A stretch of 56,378 bases of DNA from Fischerella sp. CENA71 (GCA_024239075.1 JANBVI010000046.1:1-56378), one strand, 5' to 3'. Positions 1-10,183 are shown, counted from the first letter of the stretch. The notes: generated from the sequence alone by a model not told the origin. Program-made: numbers and translations.

Positions 1-418
1 CGCCTTTTTGCACTCCCAATTGTTTGAGGACATTGGCAAATTGACAAACTTCCCGATGTAGCTGGGCGTAGGTGAGAGTGCGTGAGTCCCCTGGTTCTCC
101 TTCCCAAATAATCGCGGCTTTATTTTTGCGCCAAGTAGTTAAGTGTCTGTCAAGACAGTTGTAAGAAATGTTAATTTTACCGTTGACGAACCACTTGGCA
201 AACGGTGGTTGCCAATCTAATACTTGATCCCATTTAGCAAACCAGTGTAATTCTTGTTCTGCTAGTTCTGCCCAAAATTGTTCAGGATTGGCTTTAGCTT
301 TTTCGTAAAGGTGTCGATAATCTTCTAGGCTTTTGATATGGGCGTTTTCGGAGAATTCTAGGCTGGGGGAGAATAGACGTTTTTCTTGCAGGATTGAGTT
401 AATGATAATTTGCGACAT
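1..418 (-). CDS. acs: Acetyl-CoA synthetase, N-terminal part (cut by window edge)
   Basis: Read on the minus strand from ATG at 418, about 139 residues are visible and the frame runs off the left edge. They match the N-terminus of AMP-forming acetate-CoA ligase: an early [13 protein letters not shown] segment, [17 protein letters not shown], a [17 protein letters not shown] motif, and the start of the adenylation core ([21 protein letters not shown]). The family converts acetate, ATP and CoA to acetyl-CoA. Its neighbour is phosphoketolase on the same strand, and acetate kinase lies 40 kb away, so the locus can in principle turn acetyl-phosphate into acetyl-CoA through acetate. Only the first fifth or so of the protein is present; catalytic motifs lie outside the window. 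Confidence 0.88.
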   Translation of the reverse strand, partial: MSQIIINSILQEKRLFSPSLEFSENAHIKSLEDYRHLYEKAKANPEQFWAELAEQELHWFAKWDQVLDWQPPFAKWFVNGKINISYNCLDRHLTTWRKNKAAIIWEGEPGDSRTLTYAQLHREVCQFANVLKQLGVQKG

Positions 419-522
419 TGTTTTAAATTAAGTACAAAAATTTCAAAGTTGTAAACTTTGGTGGGGGAATCTAGATACTAATAACCTGGTGTTAGTAAAG
501 CTGACGTTAAACGCTATGTAAT

Positions 523-650
523 ATGGCGTTTTTCGTATTACAAAGGGGAGCCAGTGGATGGTTCTCCCCTTTGTAGACACGCTTTGCGTAGCCCTCCATA
601 GGGTATATCGACGGAGGTTTTCGTATTTCAGGTGATTGAAAAACGCTATA
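523..650. repeat. Palindromic repeat block between acs and xfp
   Basis: The spacer holds a perfect 11-bp hairpin: ACAAAGGGGAG at 540-550 pairs with CTCCCCTTTGT at 564-574. It lies inside a wider inverted pair, GGCGTTTTTC near 526 and GAAAAACGC near 638. The middle (about 575-605) resembles short dispersed repeats common in filamentous cyanobacteria. There is no T-run, so it looks more like a repeat element than a clear terminator, although it could attenuate readthrough from xfp toward acs. Confidence 0.55.
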
Positions 651-721
651 TCAAAACCTTTTATGCAATCAGAAATTCAGAGATGACATAGCGGCTTATG
701 ATATCTATGGTCGCTTAACAC

Positions 722-3112
722 CTAGTAAGACCATTGCCAATTGCGAATCTCTGGCATATCCTCACCGTACTGAGCAATGTAATGCTTGTGTTCAATCAAC
801 TTATGCTGAAGCATTTGTTTAGCATATGCTGTCTTGGTTTCCAGTTGAGGTAAGCGTTCAATAACATCAAGCACAAGGTGAAAACGATCTAGATCATTTA
901 GCACAACCATATCAAAAGGTGTAGTTGTAGTTCCTTCTTCCTTGTAACCCCGAACGTGCAGATTCGAGTGATTTGTACGACGGTAAGTCAGGCGATGAAT
1001 CAACCAAGGATAGCCATGATAAGCAAAGATAACTGGTTTATTTGTTGTGAAAATACTATCGAAGTCTTTATCTGATAATCCATGAGGATGCTCACTTGGC
1101 GGTTGTAGGGCCATTAGATCAACTATGTTGACCACTCTTACCTTCAAATCAGGGGCAATCTGTCGGAGAATATCAACAGCAGCCAGGGTTTCTAAAGTAG
1201 GAATATCACCTGCACAAGCCATGACTACATCCGGTTCGTTGTCTTGATCATTACTTGCCCATTTCCAGATACCAATGCCTTTGCTACAGTGCTTGATAGC
1301 ACTATCCATGTCAAGATACTGTAATCCAGGTTGTTTTCCTGCAACAATAACATTGACACAGTGACGACTACGTAAACACTTGTCAGTCACTACTAATAAG
1401 GTGTTAGCATCGGGTGGCAAATATACTCGGATAATATCTGCTTTTTTATTGACCACATGATCAATAAAACCAGGATCTTGATGGGAAAAACCGTTATGGT
1501 CTTGACGCCAGACATGGGAGGTCAGTAAATAATTGAGGGAAGCAACGGGTCTACGCCAAGGAATATGACGGCTTGTCTTAAGCCACTTAGCATGTTGATT
1601 GAACATTGAGTCAATAATGTGAATAAATGCCTCATAACAAGAGAAAAACCCATGACGACCAGTCAGAAGATATGCTTCCAACCAACCTTGACACATATGT
1701 TCGCTTAAAACTTCCATCACCCGACCATCAGGAGCAACATTTTCATCATGAGGAAGATTTAAGGCAGTAGATACCCGATTTGTAACTTCAAACACAGCGC
1801 TGAGGCGATTAGAGTCAGTCTCGTCAGGTCCCATCAACCTAAAGTTTTTGGCTTCTTCATTTAGTTTAATTACATCTCGTAATAAACGCCCCATAACGCG
1901 GGTAGCTTCAGCCGAAGTAGTAGCAGGTTTGGGGACAGCAATCGCATAATTTTGGAAGTTGGGCATTTTTAAATCTTTTAGCAAAATGCCACCATTAGCG
2001 TGAGGATTTGCTCCCATACGTCGTTCGCCTATGGGAGCGAGTTCCGCTAGTTCGGGAATGAGTCTACCATGTTCATCAAAAAGTTCCTCTGGCTTGTAAC
2101 TCTTCATCCAAGCCTCAAGCTTTTTCAGATGCTCCGGCTTATTTGCCAGACCTGATAAAGGAACTTGGTGCGATCGCCAAGAATCCTCAATTGCTTTGCC
2201 ATCAATTTCTTTGGGACCAGTCCAACCTTTTGGAGTCCGTAAGATAATCATTGGCCATTGTGGACGCTCATCAAAACCATGAATACGAGCTTCGCGTTGA
2301 ATGGCTTTAATCTCTTGGATAACTGTATCAAGAGTGGTTGCCATCAATTGATGAATATCTTCTACAGGATAAGAACCTTCAACAAAATAAGGTTTGTAGC
2401 CGTAACCAAGAAATAATTGTTCTAATTCCTTGTCACTCATCCGTGCTAATACTGTTGGATTTGCTATTTTATAGCCGTTGAGGTGCAAGATTGGTAAAAC
2501 GGCACCATCATGCACTGGATTGAGAAATTTGTTACTGTGCCAACTCGCAGCAAGAGGCCCGGTTTCTGCTTCTCCATCACCTACTACACAACAAACAACC
2601 AAGTCAGGGTTATCAAAGGCTGCACCGTAAGCGTGGACTAGAGCATACCCAAGTTCTCCTCCTTCATGGATGGAACCAGGAATCTCAGGAGCAACGTGAC
2701 TAGGAATACCACCAGGAAAAGAGAACTGTTTGAACAAACGCTTCATTCCTTCGGTATCTTGAGAAATATCGGGATAATGCTCGCTGTAAGTTCCTTCCAA
2801 ATATGTATTGGCAACTAAACCAGGTCCACCATGTCCAGGACCTGCAATGTAGATGGTATTCAAATCATATTTTTTAATTACGCGATTGAAATGGACGTAT
2901 ATAAAGTTAAGACCAGGAGTGGTTCCCCAATGACCAAGTAGTCTGGGCTTAACGTGTTCCAGCTTCAGAGGTTCTTTAAGCAGTGGATTATCAAGGAGAT
3001 AAATTTGTCCAACTGAAAGATAATTAGTCGCACGCCAATAAGCGTTAATTTTCCTTACTTCTTCAGCAGTAAGAAACTTTTGTTGAATTTTGGGATTAAA
3101 TGCCAGAACCAT
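722..3112 (-). CDS. xfp: Phosphoketolase (xylulose-5-P/fructose-6-P)
   Basis: The 796-residue protein is full length for the ThDP-dependent phosphoketolase family. Visible family blocks include [20 protein letters not shown] near residue 90, [20 protein letters not shown] near 135, the ThDP pyrophosphate-binding [19 protein letters not shown] near 180, [10 protein letters not shown] near 290, and [17 protein letters not shown] near 530. The enzyme cleaves xylulose-5-P or fructose-6-P with phosphate, giving acetyl-phosphate plus glyceraldehyde-3-P or erythrose-4-P. It is transcribed toward the acs fragment about 300 bp downstream. With acetate kinase and Acs it would feed acetyl-CoA to the carboxylase genes of this locus. 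The N-terminal Met begins the conserved first helix, so the start is likely right. Confidence 0.96.
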   Translation of the reverse strand: MVLAFNPKIQQKFLTAEEVRKINAYWRATNYLSVGQIYLLDNPLLKEPLKLEHVKPRLLGHWGTTPGLNFIYVHFNRVIKKYDLNTIYIAGPGHGGPGLVANTYLEGTYSEHYPDISQDTEGMKRLFKQFSFPGGIPSHVAPEIPGSIHEGGELGYALVHAYGAAFDNPDLVVCCVVGDGEAETGPLAASWHSNKFLNPVHDGAVLPILHLNGYKIANPTVLARMSDKELEQLFLGYGYKPYFVEGSYPVEDIHQLMATTLDTVIQEIKAIQREARIHGFDERPQWPMIILRTPKGWTGPKEIDGKAIEDSWRSHQVPLSGLANKPEHLKKLEAWMKSYKPEELFDEHGRLIPELAELAPIGERRMGANPHANGGILLKDLKMPNFQNYAIAVPKPATTSAEATRVMGRLLRDVIKLNEEAKNFRLMGPDETDSNRLSAVFEVTNRVSTALNLPHDENVAPDGRVMEVLSEHMCQGWLEAYLLTGRHGFFSCYEAFIHIIDSMFNQHAKWLKTSRHIPWRRPVASLNYLLTSHVWRQDHNGFSHQDPGFIDHVVNKKADIIRVYLPPDANTLLVVTDKCLRSRHCVNVIVAGKQPGLQYLDMDSAIKHCSKGIGIWKWASNDQDNEPDVVMACAGDIPTLETLAAVDILRQIAPDLKVRVVNIVDLMALQPPSEHPHGLSDKDFDSIFTTNKPVIFAYHGYPWLIHRLTYRRTNHSNLHVRGYKEEGTTTTPFDMVVLNDLDRFHLVLDVIERLPQLETKTAYAKQMLQHKLIEHKHYIAQYGEDMPEIRNWQWSY

Positions 3113-3872
3113 ATTGAACTCCTACGTAATATGAGAATTTGGACTAAGTGAAAGTGACAAACAAGAAGTTGTTATTTGTAGCTAAAATTTATAGTTACAA
3201 ATAGATTTACTAAGAGGTTGCACCAAGCAATAATCAGTCATGGCTATGCACACAAAAAAGACAAGATCAGGTTTTTCAAATCTTGGATTTTGGAGTGAAG
3301 CACGTCGGCAGATTTATTTTGTAGATTCGCGATTTATAATCGCCAGAGCTAGGTGCAATATTTGAGTTCATACGAAGATTCATTTTATTTATTAGAATTG
3401 AATATGAATCTTTGTATAATAGGAAAATTTAATTTCAATTCAAGCAAACTTGCAATATTGATGTAAAATCTCTATTTTTTAATTATGACTGAAAAATATA
3501 GATTTTACACTTAATTACCAAATACATAAATGAATTTGTTGTTTAACTTTTATTGAAATACCTTTAATATAAATTTATAAATTTAACAGCTTATTTACAA
3601 GAGATAAAATTTCGGTAAAATTGGATATTTTTTGGCTGAAAAGTTTAAAATAATAGCTTATATAAAAATTTTTATCCGGCTTTTCAACTCAAAATTTTCC
3701 TCTGTTCTACTGAAATATTTGCTATTTAAGTTAAGTTCATCCTTAATTCAGATAACTTAAATAGATAATTTTTGCTGAAAATGCCAGAATAATAGTGTAA
3801 AACATCTCTTGCGAAAGATAATTAGGCAAGAAATGTCATGATATTAAAAATTGGAAAAGACGATAAATTAGT
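3113..3872. other. AT-rich divergent intergenic region
   Basis: This 760-bp spacer separates the divergent xfp (minus) and carrier-like gene (plus). It is very AT-rich and broken by stops in all frames. It must hold promoters for both directions, but I see no convincing -35/-10 pair, NtcA-type site, riboswitch or RNA gene. Confidence 0.5.
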
Positions 3873-4283
3873 ATGGCGATAGTAAACAAGATTAGTTCAA
3901 AAATAGTACAAACCTCTCATTACAGCAATAGTGCTAATACACTTTCAAAGAGCAATAGCCAAAAACAGAGGTTGTCATTTATAAATTGTCCATCTCAAGA
4001 ATCATTAAAAGCTTATTTGATTTTGTATCTATCCAACTATTTACAAATTTCTTATCAGGAGTTAGATGTTAATCTTCCATTTCATTATTATGGGATGAAT
4101 TTAGTAGACCAATTATCTCTTACAAGTATGCTTGAAGATTACCTTGGATATTGTATTCCTAACGATATAGTTTGTAAATATCCTACTATAGAGAAACTAG
4201 CTGAGTATTTAGTTGAGGGAGTAAGCGTGCGAGTAAAACACAATTCTTGTTCATTGATTACATTCAAAAATTGTCTCATCTAA
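3873..4283 (+). CDS. Acyl-carrier-protein-like protein without the pantetheine serine
   Basis: The 136-residue protein has an unstructured, Ser/Asn-rich N-terminus (about 1-40) and then an ACP-like four-helix segment (about 42-115). The usual G-x-D-S-L block reads G74-M-N-L-V78, so the serine that carries phosphopantetheine is Leu77. The codon is TTA at 4101-4103, one transition away from TCA (Ser). The helix that follows (SLTSMLEDYLGYCIPNDI) and a YPTIEKLAEYL tail remain ACP-like. The gene lies 171 bp before the phosphopantetheinyl transferase gene on the same strand. It may be a decayed carrier or a non-carrying scaffold or partner protein. The ribosome binding site is weak (GGAAAAG, rather far from the ATG). 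Confidence 0.7.
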   Translation: MAIVNKISSKIVQTSHYSNSANTLSKSNSQKQRLSFINCPSQESLKAYLILYLSNYLQISYQELDVNLPFHYYGMNLVDQLSLTSMLEDYLGYCIPNDIVCKYPTIEKLAEYLVEGVSVRVKHNSCSLITFKNCLI

Positions 4284-4314
4284 TTTGAGATGATCAAAAG
4301 ATAAAGTATCTTCA

Positions 4315-4355
4315 ATAATTGAAGCTTTGATTGTTCCTATTCATGCTTCAATTAT
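4315..4355. terminator. Possible hairpin after the carrier-like gene
   Basis: ATAATTGAAGC (4315-4325) pairs perfectly with GCTTCAATTAT (4345-4355) around a 19-base loop, 30 bases after the carrier-like stop codon. No strong T-run follows, so a Rho-independent terminator is possible but weak; it may only be an mRNA-end structure. Confidence 0.35.
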
Positions 4356-4454
4356 CCTCAATTTTATGATCATGTCAGAGTTTTTTACTGAATAGAGCAA
4401 ATTATTTAACCAAATTAATAGGATTCTTAAATTAGATAATTATGGGCTAAGTTT

Positions 4455-5204
4455 ATGGTAGGTATCAATTATTTATGGCTTCCTCCGTCGGCCAATTGGA
4501 CACTATTGAATGATGATGTTCATGTATGGAGTGCTTCCCTCAACTTACCAACATTTCGCGTTCAACAACTGGCACAAAAACTTTCAATAGACGAATGTAT
4601 GAGGGCGGAGCGTTTTTACTTTGAGCGCGATAGAAAGCGTTTTATAGTCGGTCGTGGACTTCTCAGGACAATTCTAGGACGTTATTTGGGCATTGAAGCA
4701 GAGCGACTACAGTTTTGTTATGGCCCTCATGGAAAGCCAGCTCTTGTAGAAACACTTGGTGAAACTATAGTTAATTTTAACTTATCTCACTCTCAAGATT
4801 TAGCTTTATATGCTATAACGCGTAAGCGCAAAATAGGTATAGATGTTGAATACATTCGTCCTATTGCAGATATTGAACAATTTGCAGCACGTTTTTTTTC
4901 GATTCGTGAACAAGCTGTTTTTAATGCTCTCCCTGCAAACCAAAAGCTAACAGCACTTTTTCATTGCTGGACTTGCAAGGAAGCTTTTGTTAAAGCCATT
5001 GGAGATGGATTAACTTTTCCCCTGAATCAGTTTGATGTCTCTTTATCCTCAAATGAACCAGCTCAACTGCTCAATATTAGAGGTGATTCTTCTTGTGTAA
5101 ACCATTGGTCTCTGAAGAAATTGAAGCCACTCCCTAAATATGTAGCAGCTTTAGCTGTAGAAGGAAACGGTTGGCATCTTACATGTTGGCGGTGGCCAGA
5201 GTGA
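4455..5204 (+). CDS. Sfp/HetI-type 4'-phosphopantetheinyl transferase
   Basis: The 249-residue protein has the full Sfp-class signature: FNLSHSQDLALYA (108-120), the Mg-binding G-I-D130-V-E132, and W172-T-C-K175-E176-A-F-V-K180 with A-I-G-D-G after it. The N-terminal half has GRGLLRTILGRYLGI and GPHGKPAL, also typical. The enzyme transfers phosphopantetheine from CoA to carrier-protein serines, here most plausibly the two ACP domains of the PKS at 12190-17253. Because the PKS tail seems to hold only a dead PPTase-like segment, this free enzyme would be needed in trans. It converges on the lipocalin-like gene with a 36-bp gap. Confidence 0.95.
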   Translation: MVGINYLWLPPSANWTLLNDDVHVWSASLNLPTFRVQQLAQKLSIDECMRAERFYFERDRKRFIVGRGLLRTILGRYLGIEAERLQFCYGPHGKPALVETLGETIVNFNLSHSQDLALYAITRKRKIGIDVEYIRPIADIEQFAARFFSIREQAVFNALPANQKLTALFHCWTCKEAFVKAIGDGLTFPLNQFDVSLSSNEPAQLLNIRGDSSCVNHWSLKKLKPLPKYVAALAVEGNGWHLTCWRWPE

Positions 5205-5240
5205 GCTACATGTAACTGAACTCTAGAAATTAGAGAAGAT

Positions 5241-5732
5241 TTAAATACGCTTCCACTCTAAATATTGAGATGCTCCATCTAGAGATGGTGTAGTTAATAA
5301 CAATTTCTGACTTGTAATTTCAAAAGTACGCTCTAAGTCTTTTCCTATCCAATCAGGTATTAAACTAACTTCTACATGATGAATAATTTTATCTCCTTGA
5401 ATTTCATATTTACCACTATAAGAAATATAGTTTATGGATGCTTTAAAATACCTAATTATCGCTTTGATAGACTTTCTACCGTCCCTCAGTAAGAGGCAGG
5501 GTTTTAATAAAAGTTTCCTTGCTTTTACTAGTTCTTCAGAAGATATTCCAAGAGGTAAACAATTATTTTTCATAATATTGACAGACATATATCCATCTTG
5601 TGTGTAAGTCAAATAACCGATGGGATTTTTACCATAAGGATAAATAATCTCTCCATCAGAACTTTCAGTTTTCCAAGAACTAAGTTTCCAAACACCGATA
5701 AAATTAGAACTTGTCATCTCTAAAATACCCAT
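5241..5732 (-). CDS. Lipocalin-like domain protein
   Basis: The 163-residue protein begins, after a few residues, with NFIGVWKLSSWK and carries GYLTYTQDGYMSVNIM and a late YSGKYEIQGDKIIHHVEVS segment. These are features of the small lipocalin-like beta-barrel family (Lipocalin_5 type). Such proteins bind small hydrophobic ligands and appear as accessory proteins or cyclase-like folds in secondary metabolism; no catalytic residues can be named here. It is the last gene of the minus-strand run coming from the PKS. Met1 and Met6 (5717) are both possible starts. Confidence 0.7.
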   Translation of the reverse strand: MGILEMTSSNFIGVWKLSSWKTESSDGEIIYPYGKNPIGYLTYTQDGYMSVNIMKNNCLPLGISSEELVKARKLLLKPCLLLRDGRKSIKAIIRYFKASINYISYSGKYEIQGDKIIHHVEVSLIPDWIGKDLERTFEITSQKLLLTTPSLDGASQYLEWKRI

Positions 5733-5820
5733 GATTTTTCTGAATATTTAACTAATACAATAGTTCCTGCTACAAAAATTTCGTGTTTATAAACTAGTTT
5801 CCTGATAAATATATTGGCTA

Positions 5821-6141
5821 CTAGCAATAAGGTGTGATATCTTCACCACATTCATCTACCAGATAAGATAATGATTTATAGCGAAGATTGATTATCTGTT
5901 GATACACAGGATTAATTTTACACAAAGGTGGAATGCGAAATACAGTGATGCCAAACAATTTAATTTTCCGCTCAAAAGGACAATTTGCAGGAATAATTTT
6001 ACATAAAATACGAGCTATCGTAGGTTCGTGAATCTCGATAGATTCAAGCCAATGGCGTACTGTCTCTAATAGGTTAGCACTCTGAAAAAAATTTTTAGTA
6101 TGAGCATAAACTTTTTGCCACATAATTATTTTTTCGAGCAT
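5821..6141 (-). CDS. Small Mo-dependent nitrogenase C-terminal-domain-like protein
   Basis: The 106-residue protein matches the small cyanobacterial family named after the 'Mo-dependent nitrogenase C-terminal' domain. The signature is CKIIPANCPFER, IKLFGITVFRIPPLCKINP, and a closing YLVDECGEDITPYC. Four to five conserved cysteines suggest metal binding or disulfides, but the biochemical role is unknown. Despite the family name there is no nitrogenase gene nearby and I do not infer nitrogen fixation. It lies between accD and the lipocalin-like gene on the same strand. Met7 (6123) is an alternative start. Confidence 0.75.
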   Translation of the reverse strand: MLEKIIMWQKVYAHTKNFFQSANLLETVRHWLESIEIHEPTIARILCKIIPANCPFERKIKLFGITVFRIPPLCKINPVYQQIINLRYKSLSYLVDECGEDITPYC

Positions 6142-6281
6142 AATACACCTCTTCCAGATTATTAGTATAATTTGCCGAGTGTAGAGCTAAAACTTTGTGT
6201 TTTATTTCACAAATCTACTTTGTTCATTTATGTTGTTGAAAAAGGATTGCAATGTATACAATCCTGGTTGCTTTGTTAGTG

Positions 6282-7199
6282 TTATCTAGAAATCAATACC
6301 ATTTCTTCCAACTGCTTCAGAGAAGGCGTAGTCGAGTAAGGCTGATGCAGGGAAATGATTTCAGCTAATGTTTTCTTTAACTGTGTGCGAGCTACAATTT
6401 TATCAACAAAGCCGTGACGCATCTGGTCTTCAGCAGTTTGGAAATCATCAGGTAACTTTTCTCGCAGTGTTTGCTCAATGACTCGACGACCTGCAAAACC
6501 AATTAACGCCTTTGGTTCTGCTATGATAAAATCGCCTAACATAGCAAAACTAGCAGTTACACCTCCTGTGGTTGGATGAGTCAAAACAGGGATATAAAGC
6601 AAGTTCGCTTCACGATGGTACTCTAGAGCTCCTGAAATTTTAGCCATCTGCATCAGACTGAGCATTCCTTCTTGCATTCTGGCACCACCTGAAGCACAAA
6701 CAATGACCACAGGGTAACGCTTTTGTGTCGCTCGTTCGATGAGACGAGTAAGTTTTTCACCGACTACAGAACCCATACTTCCGCCCATAAATTGGAAGTC
6801 CATGACCCCAAGAGCGATGGAAAAGCCTTCAAGTTGACCTAAACCAGTTTGTACAGCATCTACTAAACCAACTTTTTTCTGAGTTTGTGTCAGGCGATCG
6901 CTATAAGCTTTGTGATCGCGGAATTTCAGTGGATCAGTTGAACTTATTTGTTCATCGAGAGCTACCCAAGTATCAGGATCAATAAGCTGATGGATACGTT
7001 CGTAGCTATCTACTCGTTCATGATGTCCACATGCTACACAAACCATCTGATTTACTCGTAGGTCTTTAGTATAAGTTAAAATAGCACATACAGTACATTT
7101 ACTCCATAAACCAGAGGCAAAATCACGCTCTTGGCGCTCTGCATTTGCATTTATAGGTAAAGATTTGCGACGATTTGCAAACCAATCAAATAGAGACAT
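6282..7199 (-). CDS. accD: Acetyl-CoA carboxylase carboxyltransferase beta subunit
   Basis: The 305-residue protein starts with [13 protein letters not shown] and carries the AccD zinc ribbon (W-S-K-C-T-V-C ... C-V-A-C-G-H). The carboxyltransferase core follows: [15 protein letters not shown], a glycine-rich [45 protein letters not shown], and [18 protein letters not shown]. With AccA it transfers carboxyl from biotin on AccB to acetyl-CoA, making malonyl-CoA. It belongs to the minus-strand gene run coming from the PKS. A complete AccABCD set lies in this window, which suggests a paralogous enzyme dedicated to the PKS; whether another accD exists in the genome cannot be seen. An AGGAGG-like site precedes the ATG. 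Confidence 0.96.
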   Translation of the reverse strand: MSLFDWFANRRKSLPINANAERQERDFASGLWSKCTVCAILTYTKDLRVNQMVCVACGHHERVDSYERIHQLIDPDTWVALDEQISSTDPLKFRDHKAYSDRLTQTQKKVGLVDAVQTGLGQLEGFSIALGVMDFQFMGGSMGSVVGEKLTRLIERATQKRYPVVIVCASGGARMQEGMLSLMQMAKISGALEYHREANLLYIPVLTHPTTGGVTASFAMLGDFIIAEPKALIGFAGRRVIEQTLREKLPDDFQTAEDQMRHGFVDKIVARTQLKKTLAEIISLHQPYSTTPSLKQLEEMVLISR

Positions 7200-7245
7200 T
7201 AAACCTCCTAAATTATCTGTTAGTACTTTGTCTGACTTAAATTAA

Positions 7246-7294
7246 GTTCGTAGTAAGGACTTATTTTTTAAGTACTAAAGTGCTTACTACAAAC
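7246..7294. repeat. Palindromic dispersed repeat, copy 1
   Basis: The ends are inverted (GTTCGTAGTAAGGACTT and AAAGTGCTTACTACAAAC), forming a long imperfect hairpin just upstream of accD. Related copies lie at 12099-12164 and 41425-41481. Confidence 0.65.
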
Positions 7295-7323
7295 CCTTCT
7301 GTATTCTGCCTTATTTACATTGA

Positions 7324-7683
7324 CTAATTGCTAATACTAACAATTGGCTTCCCATCTACAAAATTGAAATAAAGACAGCTTTGTTCTGGAGCTTGAGAAT
7401 CCCAGCTATATATAGGGATGCCAGAAGAGTTTACAGAATCTAAGTCTTGTTGAGGCAAGTTTTGAAATGTAATCTTCTGTTTAGATAAAGCATCTAATAG
7501 TATGAAAGCTAAACCCATTTCACTTAGACCTCTGCTTTCTAGAGAAATGCTTTTTCTTTCCCTAAGTTCATCAAGTTCAGATTCTGATATTGTCAAACCA
7601 ACACGATAAAATCCTTTTTTAATTTCAGCAGTGTCTATAGTTTCAGGAAGTTGAGTTAATTGATACATAGTTACAATCTCCAT
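7324..7683 (-). CDS. Hypothetical protein, unrecognised
   Basis: I do not recognise this 119-residue protein. It is acidic, has no membrane segment or signal, and contains a helical part (about 20-75, with TISESELDELRERKSIS and GLAFILLDALSKQ) followed by a beta-rich tail ending CLYFNFVDGKPIVSIS. It sits between the NTF2-like gene (gap 34 bp) and accD in the PKS gene run, so it is probably co-transcribed. Two start codons, 7683 and 7668, both have purine-rich sequence upstream (AAGGAA and GGAG). Confidence 0.65.
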   Translation of the reverse strand: MEIVTMYQLTQLPETIDTAEIKKGFYRVGLTISESELDELRERKSISLESRGLSEMGLAFILLDALSKQKITFQNLPQQDLDSVNSSGIPIYSWDSQAPEQSCLYFNFVDGKPIVSISN

Positions 7684-7717
7684 CTAAATTTAATTCCTTA
7701 CACATGTATTCAAAGCT

Positions 7718-8125
7718 CTAGTTTTGGTTAATATCCAAAACAGCGTTAGGTAAAATCAATTTCATACGTTCAAATACCCGTTCATATAGTAATCTCATGA
7801 CTGGAAATGGACGCGCCATCAACATGAGTTCTTTAACTTTCCCATCAGTCCCATGAGTTATTATGTCTACAGCTTGAATTGAATAACCATCAATTTCTCC
7901 AGCCCAAACAAGCACAGTCTTATTATCTTGTCTCAATTCATCAATGCATTTGATATTTTTGATAGTTGGCAAAACATTTTGAAGAACATTTAAAACTAAA
8001 TCTCTTCCAACAATTGGAGTGATTGCTAATGGACTGAAAAAGATAATGTCTGGGTTCAACAAATGTGCAACGCTCTCTAGTGAATTGTGTGTTTCAACAG
8101 CAATGCGAAATGGATGCTTTTCCAT
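7718..8125 (-). CDS. NTF2-like (SnoaL-type fold) protein
   Basis: From ATG at 8125 the protein is 135 residues. The frame opens further upstream (to 8215), but 8125 has AAGGAAG before it and starts where family homology begins (FRIAVETHNSLESVAHLLNPD). The pattern LNPDIIFFSP ... VGRDLVLNVL ... VLVWAGEIDGYSIQAVDIITHGTDGKV is typical of the SnoaL/NTF2-like alpha+beta cone fold. Members act as polyketide cyclases, isomerases or ligand-binding proteins. The position after asnB in the PKS run suggests a tailoring or cyclase-like role; the reaction cannot be deduced. Confidence 0.7.
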   Translation of the reverse strand: MEKHPFRIAVETHNSLESVAHLLNPDIIFFSPLAITPIVGRDLVLNVLQNVLPTIKNIKCIDELRQDNKTVLVWAGEIDGYSIQAVDIITHGTDGKVKELMLMARPFPVMRLLYERVFERMKLILPNAVLDINQN

Positions 8126-8218
8126 ACAGGTTCTATTCTTCCTTAAAATGAGTGTGTTGTAATTAGCGTTATCAATTGCAGATATACATATTCCACAATT
8201 TGAATGTGAAAACAAGTG

Positions 8219-10147
8219 TTAAGTAAGTTGCAATCTTTTATGAATGATGCAAGCACTGAGTACTCTCATCAAAAAAGGTTCTATAGAGGTACGTTGACTT
8301 GTGTCCATTTTTGGCAGTTGCTCAAGCAAATCAATAATTGCAGCCTGGTTATAGAATGGTACACCAGACATATCTGAACCTCTGAGGGTGTCTTGAATAA
8401 GCTGATGTAAAGGCTGCTCAGGTTTAAAAGAAGAAGGAGGAGCCAAAAAAGGATGTTTTTGGCGTTGATATACTGTCTTGGTGAGGAAAGGTTGCGCTGC
8501 TTGTCTCAATACATATTTTTCAGTCAGACCATGAATTTTGAGTCTAGCAGGCATATTGCAGACTAATTCAACAACTTTATGATCCAAAAATGGTAGCCGT
8601 CCTTCTATAGAATTTGCCATTTCCACACCATCACCCAACATCCTCAACAGATAATTGGGTAGCATCGTTTTGGCCCACAAATAGAGAGATTGATGCACAT
8701 GTTCTCTACCTTGGAGTTGTCCTTGTACATCTATTTGATTGAAAAATTTACGATAGATATCATGTTGGGCAAATCGTGCCGTGAATTCTGGTGAATAGAA
8801 GCTAACAGACTTCAAATGTCCCGCAGCAGAAGCTCTCATCCAAGCAGGAAGAAAACCTAGCAAGCGCTGGACACTGTTTAAAGTTTGACTTGATTTATCC
8901 TCAGCTAACAACAAACCTACCGAAACTTGATTTGTCCGTTTTAACTGTTCTAGTTGGTCTTGTATTGTCTGCTCATCTTGTCCATGCTGGTTATCAAGCA
9001 ACATATCCTGACGAAAATGAGCATAACCACCAAAAATTTCATCTGCACCTTCACCTGTGAGGACTACTTTGTAACCTGCGTTTCGAGCTGCACGACTTAA
9101 TAAATACTTGGCAGTTGTATGAGCATTAATGCAAAGCATCTCACAGTTTGTAACTGCATCAGCGAAATGTTCAGCGAGGTCGGATTGGCGAATAGGGATA
9201 ATTTGGAGATTAGCTCCAGTGTGTGCTGCTGTTTCGCGAGCTATTGTTTCTTCGTTATAAGCTTCATCATCAAAAGCGAGAGTGAACGCTTGGACAGGTT
9301 GAGAGCTATGAGTTGCTGCCATTCCTAAGACAGCAGAGGAGTCAAGACCACCACTTAAATAGCAACCAACTGGGACATCTGCTTTCAAACGTAACTGAAT
9401 AGCCTCATCTAATGTATGACGGAGTCTTTCAATATCATCCTTTGGAGTGGATTGCTTTATCGTGTCATGCGCGAGGGGATAATTAAAATCCCAGTAAGAC
9501 TGCAATTGTATACCAGAGCTAGATGCAAGCAGAAAATGACCAGGTGGCACTTGATACACATTGGCAAACAAAGTACGGTCATTTTCTAGGATACCGTGAT
9601 TAGATTGCCAAAAAGATTCATAATCCCAAGCAGCTGGTACACCTGCTGCAAACAATGCTTTGACTTCAGAAGCAAGATAAAGATTACCGCCGTAATAAGA
9701 GTAATATAAAGGCTTAATACCAAAGCGATCGCGTGCAGCAAATAACAACTCGTTACGTTGATCCCAAATTACAAAAGCAAACTCACCCCGTAGATGATGT
9801 AAACATTGTGTTCCAAATTCGTTGTACAAGTGAAGTGCAATTTCACTGTCAGAATGAGTTTGCAGCTGATAGCCCCAGCGCTTCAAATCATGTTGTATCC
9901 GCTCAAAGTCGTAAAACTCTCCATTAGCAACAATGCGTAGATTTCCCTCTGCATTCTGAATTGGTTGTTCTCCTCCAACAAGGTCAATAATACTCAGTCG
10001 GGTATGACCCAAAGCGACTCTATGGGTAGAGTCTATCCAATATTTTTGTCCATCTGGGCCTCGATGATGTAAACTAGCCAGAGCTTGCTGGATTGATGGC
10101 TCAGAAATCTGCCTTTGATTTGAGAATAGCGCGACTATTCCACACAT
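8219..10147 (-). CDS. asnB: Asparagine synthetase (glutamine-hydrolysing) family amidotransferase
   Basis: The 642-residue protein begins M-C-G-I-V-A-L-F with the N-terminal nucleophile Cys2 of class II glutamine amidotransferases. It continues with HHRGPDG and GHTRLSIIDL, and carries the ATP-pyrophosphatase loop GCYLSGGLDSSAVLG near residue 260 and LTGEGADEIFGGYAHF near 365. The family converts aspartate to asparagine, but many cluster-borne homologs amidate or cyclise carboxylic acids in natural products. Its place in a PKS operon (36 bp after the flavoprotein gene, GGAAG before ATG) suggests amidation of a polyketide acid, which is inference. The length is usual for the family. Confidence 0.93.
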   Translation of the reverse strand: MCGIVALFSNQRQISEPSIQQALASLHHRGPDGQKYWIDSTHRVALGHTRLSIIDLVGGEQPIQNAEGNLRIVANGEFYDFERIQHDLKRWGYQLQTHSDSEIALHLYNEFGTQCLHHLRGEFAFVIWDQRNELLFAARDRFGIKPLYYSYYGGNLYLASEVKALFAAGVPAAWDYESFWQSNHGILENDRTLFANVYQVPPGHFLLASSSGIQLQSYWDFNYPLAHDTIKQSTPKDDIERLRHTLDEAIQLRLKADVPVGCYLSGGLDSSAVLGMAATHSSQPVQAFTLAFDDEAYNEETIARETAAHTGANLQIIPIRQSDLAEHFADAVTNCEMLCINAHTTAKYLLSRAARNAGYKVVLTGEGADEIFGGYAHFRQDMLLDNQHGQDEQTIQDQLEQLKRTNQVSVGLLLAEDKSSQTLNSVQRLLGFLPAWMRASAAGHLKSVSFYSPEFTARFAQHDIYRKFFNQIDVQGQLQGREHVHQSLYLWAKTMLPNYLLRMLGDGVEMANSIEGRLPFLDHKVVELVCNMPARLKIHGLTEKYVLRQAAQPFLTKTVYQRQKHPFLAPPSSFKPEQPLHQLIQDTLRGSDMSGVPFYNQAAIIDLLEQLPKMDTSQRTSIEPFLMRVLSACIIHKRLQLT

Positions 10148-10183
10148 AAGTTAGTCTTCCCTGCTTTTTTTGATGAATGAAAC

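Noticed and set aside
5821-6141. Evidence for nitrogenase genes
   Set aside because: Only the small protein family named after a nitrogenase domain is present; no nif gene is visible.
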